Shown one piece after another: positions 1 through 6,223 of a stretch of DNA of 10,068 nucleotides (positions are counted from its first letter, which is position 1; each line of letters starts with the position of its first letter). Under the pieces are notes generated by a model, which did not search any database, was not told the DNA's origin, and worked only from the letters and a program-made list of their open reading frames with translations. Made by a program: the position numbers and the translations under genes. The DNA is from Deltaproteobacteria bacterium (lineage in GTDB: Bacteria; Desulfobacterota; BSN033; UBA1163), in contig VGRU01000126.1 of the NCBI GenBank assembly GCA_016875255.1, positions 1 to 10,068 on the forward strand, in the 5' to 3' direction.

Positions 1-40
1 TGACAAATGCGTAAAAAGTCGAAAAACACTACAGATCGTC

Positions 41-60
41 ATTCCGGCGAAAGCCGGAAT
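41..60. repeat. Perfect hairpin ATTCCGGC-GAAA-GCCGGAAT
   Basis: An 8-base-pair perfect stem closed by a GAAA loop, preceded by GTCA and followed by CCAG. The ATTCC...GGAAT outline resembles widespread dispersed bacterial repeats such as neisserial dRS3 (ATTCCC-N8-GGGAAT). It sits inside the 1-135 element. Confidence 0.7.
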
Positions 61-93
61 CCAGTAATTTCAGATAATTAGGAAGACACTGGA

Positions 94-111
94 CACCGGT
101 TTTCACCGGTG
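94..111. repeat. Hairpin CACCGGT-TTTC-ACCGGTG
   Basis: A 7-base-pair perfect stem with a TTTC loop, the second hairpin in the 1-135 element. No T-tract follows directly, so it is not called a terminator. Confidence 0.55.
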
Positions 112-186
112 AGACGACTTTTTACGAAACCATCATACTTATTTTATGGAAATTGGTCAAACGAAAGTTTCTGAAGAAAAGAGCTA

Positions 187-215
187 TTGTCCGGAGATTC
201 AGTTTTTGGTATATT
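187..215 (+). promoter_or_regulatory. Candidate sigma70-type promoter for the SDR-MaoC gene
   Basis: TTGTCC (187-192) and TATATT (210-215) are separated by exactly 17 bases and match the -35/-10 consensus at 4/6 and 5/6. Transcription would begin near 222, giving a leader of about 80 bases before the start codon at 302. The surrounding AT-rich stretch supports it. Consensus matching only. Confidence 0.45.
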
Positions 216-301
216 TTCTTAAATTGAATAGGTCAGATTCCGTGATTGCGATTGGCTGTATGTATTAATGCGTATGCGGTGGCAGCAGGGGGAGTGACTC
301 T

Positions 302-2062
302 ATGGGTAAGTTCGTGGGCCGCGTCATCTGGGTTACTGGTGGCGGTAGCGGCATCGGCCGTGCCGTGGCTTTGGAATTCGCACGTGAGGGCGCTTCGGTG
401 GCGGTCTCAGGGCGCCGCGTTGATAAACTCGCAGAGACTGTCGCGGCGATTGATGCAATCGGAGCCCGGGCTCTCGCAGCACCCTGCGACGTATTGGATG
501 AGGCGTCGATCGGCGCAACAGTGCGAAGGGTGGTCGATACCTGGGGATCGATTGATGTCGTGGTCGCTAACGCAGGTTATTCCGTAATGGGCAGGATCGA
601 GGATCTGGACCTCGCCTACTGGCGGCGGCAGTTCGACGTCAACGTCTTCGGACTCGTTGGCACGGTGCGTGCGGTGCTGCCGGAGCTTCATAAGACACAT
701 GGACGGATTGTGCTGATCGGCAGCGTTGCGGCGTTCGTTGCCCCACCGAAGGGGGGTATCTATTCGGCATCCAAGGCGGCCGTCAGAGCGATCGGAGAGG
801 CACTCTCAATGGAGCTGAGAGGAAGCGGAGTGAGCTGCACGACAGTGCACCCTGCATACGTTGAGACCGACATCGTCCGTGTTGACAACGACGGACGGTT
901 GCACAAGGATCGCAAAGACCCTCGCCCCAAATGGCTGGTGTGGAAGGCGGACCAGGCGGCAAAGGCGATCGTGAACGCGTCCTACTGCCGACGACGTGAG
1001 GTGGTGCTTTCTATATATGGGAAGGTAGCCGTTGGATTAAGCCGATTAGCTCCCGGTTTGCTCCAGAAGACGCTGGGACGCGGCGTAGGAACGAAGCAAA
1101 GGGCAAAGTCCAGCACGCCGGCACATCGCATAGAGATGCCTGGAGAGCCGCGGCGCATTACGATTGGCCGAAGTCCCGGCGCTGTAGCGATCTACCTTCG
1201 CGCGCTACGGCGGATGCAGGTACGTTCGCAAGGTGTGCTCCCGCAGGAATGCAGCCGGGCGCTGGCGCCGATCGAGGTGTCGCAGCCTGGCACGCGGATC
1301 GATTCTGTCCGGCTTGCACAGTTTCGGGACGTCTGCGGAAACCCAAACCATGGACTTTCAGTACCTCCGGCCTATCCTGAGTGCCTCTTCCTTGGACCGA
1401 TGGCAGAAGCAGTGCTCTCGGATGCCTTCCCGTTCAGTCCGTTTGGCCTCATCCACATACGACAGCAAACTGTGCTATTGCATCCGATTGATCCAGGCGC
1501 TACGCTGGATCTATCCTGTCGGCTCGTAGAGATCCGCGAGACGGACCGCGGGTTCGAGGTTGACTTTGGACTGGGCGCGGTCGTGGCAGGAGCGCAAGCG
1601 TGGAGCGGCACGACGACACTCCTGACGCGCAACAACCAGGCCCGGTCTGGAAGCGGGCGCAAAGGCGACAAGTCAACTCCCTGGATTCCCGAGGAGGAAC
1701 CCTTCAAATCCCTATTAGTCCGTGTGCCGGAGGATACGGGTCGGCGCTACGCCAGGGCATCGGGTGACTGGAACCCGCACCACCTCTATGCCGTGACGGC
1801 ACGCCTACTCGGGTATAGACGGGCCATCGCTCATGGAATGTGGACATTTGCCCGAACGCTCGCTGCAATCGAAGCAGAACAGGACTTCTCCCTACCGATT
1901 GAAGTGGACGCCTCGTTCAAACGACCGATCTTCCTCCCAGGAGAGATCGAGATCAGGCTGTTAGACGAGCGGGTGATTGGAAGCGACACGCGAACCCTGC
2001 GGTTCGAGGCTCGCAACGCCCAAAGCGGTGAGCCGCACATGACCGGATCGATTAGGGGATAA
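302..2062 (+). CDS. SDR oxidoreductase fused to MaoC-like hydratase (bifunctional acyl-thioester enzyme)
   Basis: A 586-residue protein joining two enzymes. Residues about 5-260 are a classical short-chain dehydrogenase: cofactor motif TGGGSGIG (12-19), NAG (90-92), catalytic Ser141, and YSASK with Tyr154/Lys158. After a basic linker (about 261-295) comes a double hotdog hydratase. Its first, probably non-catalytic hotdog spans about 320-445. The second (about 470-586) carries SGDWNPHH, with Asp489 and His494 spaced as in the R-hydratase Asp/His dyad, then AHGMW. Family knowledge implies NAD(P)H-linked ketoacyl/hydroxyacyl interconversion plus (R)-specific enoyl-thioester hydration. The order reductase-then-hydratase recalls eukaryotic peroxisomal MFE-2. 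The substrate is unknown. The start is supported by GGGGGAG (288-294), seven bases upstream. Base composition is unusual: two 60-base samples are 67-68% GC, against 43-55% in two larA samples, suggesting a different origin. The reading frame is open across the junction. Confidence 0.85.
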   Translation: MGKFVGRVIWVTGGGSGIGRAVALEFAREGASVAVSGRRVDKLAETVAAIDAIGARALAAPCDVLDEASIGATVRRVVDTWGSIDVVVANAGYSVMGRIEDLDLAYWRRQFDVNVFGLVGTVRAVLPELHKTHGRIVLIGSVAAFVAPPKGGIYSASKAAVRAIGEALSMELRGSGVSCTTVHPAYVETDIVRVDNDGRLHKDRKDPRPKWLVWKADQAAKAIVNASYCRRREVVLSIYGKVAVGLSRLAPGLLQKTLGRGVGTKQRAKSSTPAHRIEMPGEPRRITIGRSPGAVAIYLRALRRMQVRSQGVLPQECSRALAPIEVSQPGTRIDSVRLAQFRDVCGNPNHGLSVPPAYPECLFLGPMAEAVLSDAFPFSPFGLIHIRQQTVLLHPIDPGATLDLSCRLVEIRETDRGFEVDFGLGAVVAGAQAWSGTTTLLTRNNQARSGSGRKGDKSTPWIPEEEPFKSLLVRVPEDTGRRYARASGDWNPHHLYAVTARLLGYRRAIAHGMWTFARTLAAIEAEQDFSLPIEVDASFKRPIFLPGEIEIRLLDERVIGSDTRTLRFEARNAQSGEPHMTGSIRG

Positions 2063-2182
2063 CAAGAATCTTCCGGTCCGTTCTTAGATGTCAATCTTTA
2101 AGTCTGACCCCACGTTACACGTTATTCACTTTAAATTGATGGGAAATAAACTCTGTATTATGTTACAAATATTTTAAATGAA
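2063..2182. other. Intergenic spacer between the SDR-MaoC gene and larA
   Basis: An AT-rich spacer with no gene. TCTGACC at 2103-2109 is the complement of GGTCAGA at 231-237, so the SDR-MaoC gene is bracketed by a short inverted 7-mer. That is too short to prove a mobile unit. No convincing terminator follows the SDR-MaoC stop codon. Confidence 0.4.
2136..2164 (+). promoter_or_regulatory. Weak candidate promoter for larA
   Basis: TTGATG (2136-2141) and TATGTT (2159-2164) have a 17-base spacer. Each matches its consensus hexamer at 4 of 6 positions, in an AT-rich stretch upstream of larA. The match is weak and offered only because no better pair is visible. Confidence 0.25.
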
Positions 2183-2218
2183 TTGATGGATATTTTTAGC
2201 TGTGAGGGCGGTAGAAAG

Positions 2219-3652
2219 ATGCGACCCGACGTACAAAAAAGAATTAAGAAAGTTGACACCAAAAGTTGGAAGAATATCTCCGTGGAGTTCGGCAAAAATG
2301 GGATAGACATTCTCGTACCCCCAAACTGCGTGGAACTGACGATGAAGGAGGTGCCTGTTTTGCCCAATCCACGGGAAGCGATTGAGGAGGCTCTCCTCAA
2401 CCCCCTTGGCAGTCCTCCTCTAAGAGAGATCATCCTGAAAAAGGGAAAGCCTCCGGAAGAGATGTCTGTGGCCATTGCCGTTTCCGATATCACCCGGCCT
2501 GTTCCTTATAAGGGAGAAGCCGGCATTCTTCCGCCTTTGCTGAGACAGTTGGAGTCTTCAGGCATTAAAAAAGAGAACATCAAGATCATTGTGGCAACAG
2601 GAATGCATCGGGCGAGCACTGAGGAAGAGAAGGTGGAGATGTATGGGAAGGAGGTTGTCGAACAGTATACGATCCTTGATCACGATTGCGAGCGGAACGA
2701 TCTTCTGGAGAGCATTGGAACCACCAAAAGAGGGACGCATGTCTATGTCAATAAGGACTTTTACTTTGCGGATATCAAGATCGCCACTGGACTGGTCGAA
2801 AGCCATTTCTTCACTGGCATCTCCGGCGGAAGAAAGTCGATCTGCCCCGGCCTGGTTGATGTGAAAACGATACAGAAATTTCATGGTCCTGCCTATCTCG
2901 AAGATCCCAATGCGACGAACCTTGTCCTCGAAGGGAATCCCTGTCATGAGGAGGCGCTGGAGGTTGCCCGGACCGTCGGGGTTGATTTTGTGATCAATGT
3001 CAATCTGAACAAGGCTCTGCAACTCATCCGAATCTTCACGGGGGATATGGAAGAGGCAAACCTGAAGGCGTTTGAAATGATCAAGGACTATGCAGAAATA
3101 CCTATTGAGGAAGAGTTCGATCTTGTGCTCACTCATAGCGGATATGTGGGAAGGGATCACTATCAGACCGCAAAGGCAGGCGTTGGGGCTCTTCCTGCGG
3201 TGAAAAAGGGAGGCGTCATTATCATTGCGGCCAACAACCGGGACCACATCGAACCCATCGGGTCTCCGGAATATAGAAGCCTGATTCACCTGCTAAAATT
3301 ACAGGGGCCGGATGGATATCTCAATTTGCTGAGAACTCCCGCGTGGAAATTTACCAAAGACCAGTGGGAGCCCGAGGTCTGGGGAAAGGTTTTAAGAAAA
3401 GTGGGGGAGGAGGGATTGATCTACTGTTCTCTCGAGATTGAGAGAAAAAACTATTGCCTTCTTCCCGGCGTTTGCGGCCTCGATCTTTTGAAGAACAAGA
3501 GGATCAAACCCTCTCTTGAAAAGGCACGGGAGATGGTTCAGAAGGCGGTCCTCTTTGCCATTCATCGATACCGGGAAAAAGGAATCGAACCGACCATGGC
3601 CTTCCTCCGGGAAGGCCCCTATGCCGTTCCTGTCCTTAAAAAGAGTTTATAA
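2219..3652 (+). CDS. larA: LarA-family nickel-pincer racemase/epimerase (lactate racemase homologue)
   Basis: LarA enzymes use a nickel pincer nucleotide cofactor to racemise or epimerise alpha-hydroxy acids by hydride transfer. The active-site set of Lactiplantibacillus LarA can be matched by motif and spacing. Numbered from the start chosen here: SDITRP (Asp90, Arg93), TGMHRA (His130, general acid/base), ESHFF (His196), GGRKSICPG (Lys206, cofactor attachment), His222 sixteen residues later (nickel ligand), and YQTAK (Tyr315, Gln316, Lys319). At 477 residues it is longer than typical members (about 425). ATG at 2219 is chosen because GAGG lies at 2204-2207. An upstream TTG at 2183 or ATG at 2186 would add 12 or 11 residues but has no ribosome-binding site. 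No larB, larC or larE cofactor genes lie nearby, so the cofactor must be made from elsewhere. LarA homologues differ in substrate, so lactate is only the default guess. Confidence 0.85.
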   Translation: MRPDVQKRIKKVDTKSWKNISVEFGKNGIDILVPPNCVELTMKEVPVLPNPREAIEEALLNPLGSPPLREIILKKGKPPEEMSVAIAVSDITRPVPYKGEAGILPPLLRQLESSGIKKENIKIIVATGMHRASTEEEKVEMYGKEVVEQYTILDHDCERNDLLESIGTTKRGTHVYVNKDFYFADIKIATGLVESHFFTGISGGRKSICPGLVDVKTIQKFHGPAYLEDPNATNLVLEGNPCHEEALEVARTVGVDFVINVNLNKALQLIRIFTGDMEEANLKAFEMIKDYAEIPIEEEFDLVLTHSGYVGRDHYQTAKAGVGALPAVKKGGVIIIAANNRDHIEPIGSPEYRSLIHLLKLQGPDGYLNLLRTPAWKFTKDQWEPEVWGKVLRKVGEEGLIYCSLEIERKNYCLLPGVCGLDLLKNKRIKPSLEKAREMVQKAVLFAIHRYREKGIEPTMAFLREGPYAVPVLKKSL

Positions 3653-3696
3653 TCTCCCTCTCCCTTGGGAGACTGTGTCGTAATTACTAATTTGTC

Positions 3697-3717
3697 ACCC
3701 TGAACTTGTTTCAGGGT
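3697..3717. repeat. Hairpin ACCCTGAA-CTTGT-TTCAGGGT
   Basis: An 8-base-pair perfect stem with a five-base loop, preceded by GTC and followed by CTC. It is related to the 3742-3762 hairpin read on the other strand, with paired substitutions in the stem. Confidence 0.6.
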
Positions 3718-3741
3718 CTCGTAAGTTGTTGGAATGATTAG

Positions 3742-3762
3742 ATGCCGAAACTAGTTCGGCAT
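3742..3762. repeat. Hairpin ATGCCGAA-ACTAG-TTCGGCAT
   Basis: An 8-base-pair perfect stem with a five-base loop. GACA and then a run of six T follow at 3763-3772. The four-base gap before the T run makes it a poor intrinsic terminator, although weak termination of larA transcripts cannot be excluded. Confidence 0.55.
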
Positions 3763-3850
3763 GACATTTTTTCAATTTCCCCTATTACGACACAGCCTCT
3801 GGTGGGAGAGGGTAGGGGTGAGGGGGAATTCGGGAATTGGGGAGTCTTTA

Positions 3851-4065
3851 CCTTAACATTGCAAAACATTTAGTCAAAACGGACATGGGTGAACCGTTCG
3901 TAAAGGCTTCGGGGCGAACCTTTTAGCGAATAAGCACACACATCCCAAGTCCTTGCCGGAGTTCACCTTAGGTGAGGTCTACCGTTTCCCTTAACATGTC
4001 AACTTAATCGCCGTCAGAAGCCTTGAAGAGCGGTTTACCCGTGGCCGTTTTTGCAACCGTAAGGT
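3851..4065. repeat. Third element: long imperfect inverted repeat
   Basis: The 35 bases at 3876-3910 and the complement of 4017-4051 match at 29 of 35 positions; both contain AAAACGG, GGGT, AACCG and AAGGCTTC. Outside this core, CCTTAACATTGCAAAAC (3851-3867) again resembles the complement of about 4049-4065, offset by a small insertion on the left side. The central part contains a TCACC-TTA-GGTGA hairpin and GGTGAAC/GTTCACC pairing. It has the proportions of a decayed MITE or of two inverted repeat units. No reading frame of note lies inside. The function is unknown. Confidence 0.5.
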
Positions 4066-4082
4066 TTAATCTTACACCTCCC

Positions 4083-4106
4083 TATCTCCCAATCTCCCAA
4101 TCTCCC
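4083..4106. repeat. Three tandem 8-base units (T/A)ATCTCCC
   Basis: TATCTCCC (4083-4090) is followed by AATCTCCC (4091-4098) and AATCTCCC (4099-4106), just past the 3' end of ilvD. Short polypyrimidine repeats of this kind are common at repeat edges; no function is claimed. Confidence 0.6.
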
Positions 4107-4119
4107 GAACTCCTCATCA

Positions 4120-5775
4120 TCACTCAAATATAGCTCCGGTGTGAGCGGAAGTGACCAGCCTGGCATATCTTTTCAAATAACCCTTCAGCTCTTTTTTCCG
4201 GGGCTTCCACTGGGAAAGCCTCTTCTTCAGCTCTTCGTCGGAGATGAGGAGGTTCAGTTTTTTCCCGGGGATATCGATCTCGATCCTATCTCCATTTCGA
4301 ACGATGGCAATGGCCCCCCCTTCCGCAGCCTCGGGAGAGATGTGACCGACGGCTGCGCCGCGGCTTGCTCCTGAGAATCGACCATCGGTCAGGAGGGCAA
4401 CCTCCTTATCCATGCCCACTCCAGCAATGGCGGAAGTGGGAGCGAGCATCTCCCTGAAACCAGGCCCGCCCTTGGGCCCCTCATTTCGGATGACAATGAC
4501 TTCACCTTTTCGGATTTTTTTAGAGAGGATAGCCTTCAAGGCTTCCTCTTCTGACTCAAAGACCCTTGCCGGCCCCTGATGCCTCAACATAGATTCATCC
4601 ACAGCCGACCGTTTTACCACCGCACCTTCAGGAGCCAGGTTTCCAAACAAGGCGACCAGCCCTCCATTGGCATGATAAGGTTTTTCAAGAGAGCGGATGA
4701 CATCGGAGTGAAGACGTTTTTTCCCTTTTATGTTTACCCCAACCGTTTTCCCTGTCACGGTCATCACGTCCTTGTAAATCAATTTTTTTCGACTTAGCTC
4801 TGCCATGAGGGCTGGAATGCCGCCCGCACGGTGAAGGTCTTGAAGATGAAAAGGACCTCCGGGAGACATATTGCAGAGGTGCGGGGTCCGGTCGCTGATC
4901 CTGTTGAAGGTTTGCAGGGGTAGGGGAATTCCGGCCTCATGAGCGATTGCGGGGAGGTGAAGAGATGTGTTGGTGGACCCTCCGAAGGCCATATCAACTG
5001 TGACGGCATTTTCAAAAGCCTTTTTCGTCAGGATTTTTGAAGGCCTGAGGTCTTTTTTAACCAAATCCATTATCTGAATCCCTGACTCCTTTGCCAACCG
5101 GATTCGATCCGCAAAGACCGCTGGAATGGTTCCATTATAGGGAAGGGCAAGCCCCAGGACCTCTGAAAGGCAGTTCATTGAATTGGCTGTAAACATTCCG
5201 GCACAGGAGCCCACTCCTGGGCAGGCGCACCCCTCGATCTCCTTCAGATCCCTTTCGTCGATTTCACCCGTCTCGATCTTTCCGACCGATTCGAAGACCG
5301 TGGCCAGATCGATCTCTTTTCCGTGGAATTCACCGGCTAACATAGGACCCCCGCTGATCAGGATCGTGGGGATATTGAGCCGGGCGGCCGCCATTAACAT
5401 CCCTGGAATGATCTTGTCACAGTTCGGGATAAGGACAAGCCCATCAAAGGGGTAAGCCATGGCCATCGACTCAACCGAATCCGCAATCAATTCCCTTGAG
5501 CTGAGCGAGTATTTCATCCCATCATGTCCCATGATGATCCCATCGCAGATGCCGATGGTATTAAATTCGAGAGGTGTTCCTCCTGCCATACGGATTCCCG
5601 CTTTCACAGCATCAGAGAGTTGCTGTAAGTGGAGATGCCCGGGAATGACTTCATTGGCTGAGTTGGCAATGCCAATCATGGGCTGTTCGATCTCCCGGTC
5701 CGTTAAGCCAAGGGCCTTAAAAAGAGAACGATGGGGCGCCCTTTCAATCCCTTTTTTCATCTGGTCCGATCGCAT
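4120..5775 (-). CDS. ilvD: Dihydroxy-acid dehydratase (IlvD)
   Basis: IlvD dehydrates 2,3-dihydroxy-3-methylbutanoate and -pentanoate to 2-oxo acids, the third common step of valine, leucine and isoleucine synthesis, in the cytoplasm, using an Fe-S cluster and Mg2+. The 551-residue protein is of family length. Numbered from the start used here, it shows [10 protein letters not shown] near the N-terminus, GICDG (Cys77), NCDKIIPG (Cys119), [14 protein letters not shown] (Cys192), and GRFSGASRG with the catalytic-position Ser468. The PGHxHL/ICDG pattern marks the archaeal/clostridial-like subfamily rather than the E. coli NxCN type. The start at 5775 (MRSD) is chosen over an ATG at 5790 because AAGGAG lies six bases upstream of 5775 and nothing precedes 5790. 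No other ilv gene adjoins it, so the pathway must be completed elsewhere. A sugar-acid dehydratase of the same superfamily is possible but less likely. Confidence 0.92.
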   Translation of the reverse strand: MRSDQMKKGIERAPHRSLFKALGLTDREIEQPMIGIANSANEVIPGHLHLQQLSDAVKAGIRMAGGTPLEFNTIGICDGIIMGHDGMKYSLSSRELIADSVESMAMAYPFDGLVLIPNCDKIIPGMLMAAARLNIPTILISGGPMLAGEFHGKEIDLATVFESVGKIETGEIDERDLKEIEGCACPGVGSCAGMFTANSMNCLSEVLGLALPYNGTIPAVFADRIRLAKESGIQIMDLVKKDLRPSKILTKKAFENAVTVDMAFGGSTNTSLHLPAIAHEAGIPLPLQTFNRISDRTPHLCNMSPGGPFHLQDLHRAGGIPALMAELSRKKLIYKDVMTVTGKTVGVNIKGKKRLHSDVIRSLEKPYHANGGLVALFGNLAPEGAVVKRSAVDESMLRHQGPARVFESEEEALKAILSKKIRKGEVIVIRNEGPKGGPGFREMLAPTSAIAGVGMDKEVALLTDGRFSGASRGAAVGHISPEAAEGGAIAIVRNGDRIEIDIPGKKLNLLISDEELKKRLSQWKPRKKELKGYLKRYARLVTSAHTGAIFE

Positions 5776-5781
5776 CTTATT

Positions 5782-5787
5782 CTCCTT
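5782..5787 (-). promoter_or_regulatory. Ribosome-binding site that decides the ilvD start
   Basis: AAGGAG on the minus strand sits six bases before the ATG at 5775. It lies inside the longer reading (after the ATG at 5790), so it supports the shorter protein. Confidence 0.75.
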
Positions 5788-5838
5788 CATTCGGGGTAAT
5801 CTGATTTTTTAATCACTGTAATCAATGAATAACATATC

Positions 5839-5855
5839 TTGACAAAATACGTCAA
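5839..5855. promoter_or_regulatory. Operator-like palindrome TTGAC-N7-GTCAA upstream of ilvD
   Basis: A perfect 5-base inverted repeat with a 7-base spacer lies 64-80 bases upstream of the ilvD start codon. On the minus strand the right arm could double as a -35-like TTGACG, but no good -10 at 16-18 bases accompanies it. TAATCA is also repeated directly at 5810-5815 and 5819-5824. Possible regulator site; short enough to be chance. Confidence 0.25.
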
Positions 5856-5909
5856 AGAGTATAAATGATGACTTAATAAACATCGAGTTATAGACAAAGT
5901 ACAACAGAC

Positions 5910-5915
5910 TATAGT
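5910..5915 (+). promoter_or_regulatory. Candidate -10 box for the tRNA-Leu gene
   Basis: TATAGT matches the -10 consensus at 5 of 6 positions and would start transcription about 39 bases before the tRNA. The best -35 at suitable distance (TTATAG, 5888-5893, 16-base spacer) is weak. The leader between them contains AGACTACG twice in tandem (5935-5942, 5943-5950). Confidence 0.3.
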
Positions 5916-5960
5916 GTTAAGCCTACAAGACTGAAGACTACGAGACTACGGACTAAAAAC

Positions 5961-6049
5961 GCCTGGGTGGCGGAATTGGTAGACGCAAGGGACTTAAAAT
6001 CCCTCGGTGGTCCCCCACCGTGCCGGTTCAAGTCCGGCCCTAGGCACCA
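5961..6049 (+). tRNA. tRNA-Leu (anticodon UAA)
   Basis: A complete cloverleaf can be folded by eye. The acceptor GCCTGGG pairs with CCTAGGC (one G-U). The D-stem is GCG/CGC around AATTGGTAGA. The anticodon stem AGGGA/TCCCT has loop CTTAAAA, with anticodon TAA at 5995-5997. A long class II variable arm CGGTGG-TCCC-CCACCG follows, then T-arm GCCGG-TTCAAGT-CCGGC and discriminator A. The CCA end is encoded at 6047-6049. The anticodon and long variable arm identify leucine, reading UUA (and UUG by wobble). It is read away from ilvD. tRNA genes are frequent integration sites, but no duplicated 3' end is visible here. Confidence 0.97.
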
Positions 6050-6056
6050 AGGAGAC

Positions 6057-6095
6057 AAGGGGGGGTAGCTGATGATCGGTTGTCCCCCTTTTTTT
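6057..6095 (+). terminator. Rho-independent terminator of tRNA-Leu
   Basis: A stem AAGGGGG/CCCCCTT with about 18 bases of loop (some loop G and C can shift the pairing) runs directly into a T-tract at 6089-6095. It starts eight bases after the tRNA CCA end, as expected for a monocistronic tRNA transcript. Confidence 0.75.
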
Positions 6096-6194
6096 GTTCT
6101 GTGAACCTGACTGTATCCGTTTTCCTGGGGCCGGAGGGTCGTCAGAGGATAAAAATAATAGATAGAGACCAAAACCTATCCTCGTTTCTTTTTG

Positions 6195-6223
6195 TTGAAA
6201 TATCGATTTTTTACTTTTATGAT
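6195..6223 (+). promoter_or_regulatory. Promoter of the acyl-CoA dehydrogenase-etfBA operon
   Basis: TTGAAA (6195-6200) and TATGAT (6218-6223), each 5/6 to the sigma70 consensus, are separated by exactly 17 bases in an AT-rich tract. Transcription would start near 6230, leaving about a 30-base leader before the start codon at 6261. This is the best promoter match in the window. Confidence 0.6.

Larger units (their letters stand above)
1..135. repeat. MITE-like element with terminal inverted repeats
   Basis: A perfect 12-base inverted repeat, CGTAAAAAGTCG at 10-21 and its complement at 115-126, brackets 93 bases. Weaker matching extends it to an imperfect 21-base repeat (1-21 against 115-135, 16 of 21 matching). 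The interior is itself foldable: a hairpin at 41-60, a CCAGT/ACTGG pair (61-65 with 88-92), and a hairpin at 94-111. There is no room for a transposase. This looks like a short non-autonomous element mobilised in trans, but the identity of any mobilising enzyme is unknown. The left end lies at or near the window edge, so a target-site duplication cannot be checked here. Confidence 0.6.
3669..3799. repeat. Second MITE-like element with CTGTGTCGTAAT termini
   Basis: CTGTGTCGTAAT (3673-3684) and its exact complement (3784-3795) form 12-base perfect terminal inverted repeats. With one mismatch they extend to 16 bases (GAGACTGTGTCGTAAT against ATTACGACACAGCCTC). The 131-base element encodes nothing. 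It carries two hairpins: ACCCTGAA-CTTGT-TTCAGGGT (3697-3717) and ATGCCGAA-ACTAG-TTCGGCAT (3742-3762). Its design, with short termini around hairpins flanked by GTCA, parallels the 1-135 element, although the termini differ. Confidence 0.6.
3656..3812. repeat. Outer inverted repeat CCCTCTCCC / GGGAGAGGG interrupted by an insertion
   Basis: CCCTCTCCC (3656-3664) and its exact complement GGGAGAGGG (3804-3812) are 139 bases apart and flank the element at 3669-3799. The two halves look like one compact palindromic repeat (CCCTCTCCC-TTGG-TGGGAGAGGG) split by the inner element. The uninterrupted form is inferred, not seen in this window. Confidence 0.5.
3653..4119. other. Gene-free 467-base interval packed with inverted repeats
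   Basis: Between the convergent ends of larA and ilvD I find no coding sequence. The interval holds three repeat layers, listed separately: a nested MITE-like element (about 3656-3812), a second imperfect inverted-repeat element (about 3851-4065), and short tandem units near 4083-4106. TTCGGGA-ATTGGGGAG (3829-3844) is roughly the complement of 4093-4109, so the second element is bracketed by yet another inverted pair. No hairpin directly followed by a T-tract was found for either flanking gene. Confidence 0.6.

Noticed and set aside
246..587. A 113-codon + frame overlapping the start of the SDR-MaoC gene
   Set aside because: It has no ribosome-binding site and conflicts with the Rossmann motifs read in the other frame. 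High GC makes long chance frames common here.
2183..2218. A longer larA starting at TTG 2183 or ATG 2186
   Set aside because: No Shine-Dalgarno sequence precedes them, whereas GAGG precedes the ATG at 2219. The extra residues lie outside the conserved family region.
2558..3289. A 243-codon open frame on the minus strand inside larA
   Set aside because: It lies wholly opposite larA, whose active-site motifs are unmistakable, and has no recognisable domain.
3653..4119. A CRISPR array or tandem repeat array in the larA-ilvD gap
   Set aside because: The repeats are inverted pairs of different sequence, not regularly spaced direct repeats with unique spacers.
5776..5790. A longer ilvD starting at the ATG at 5790
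   Set aside because: The AAGGAG ribosome-binding site lies downstream of that ATG and is correctly spaced for the ATG at 5775.
5909..6172. An 87-codon open frame on the minus strand across the tRNA-Leu
   Set aside because: It is the antisense of a complete, well-folded tRNA and its terminator. Such frames are a classic false prediction.
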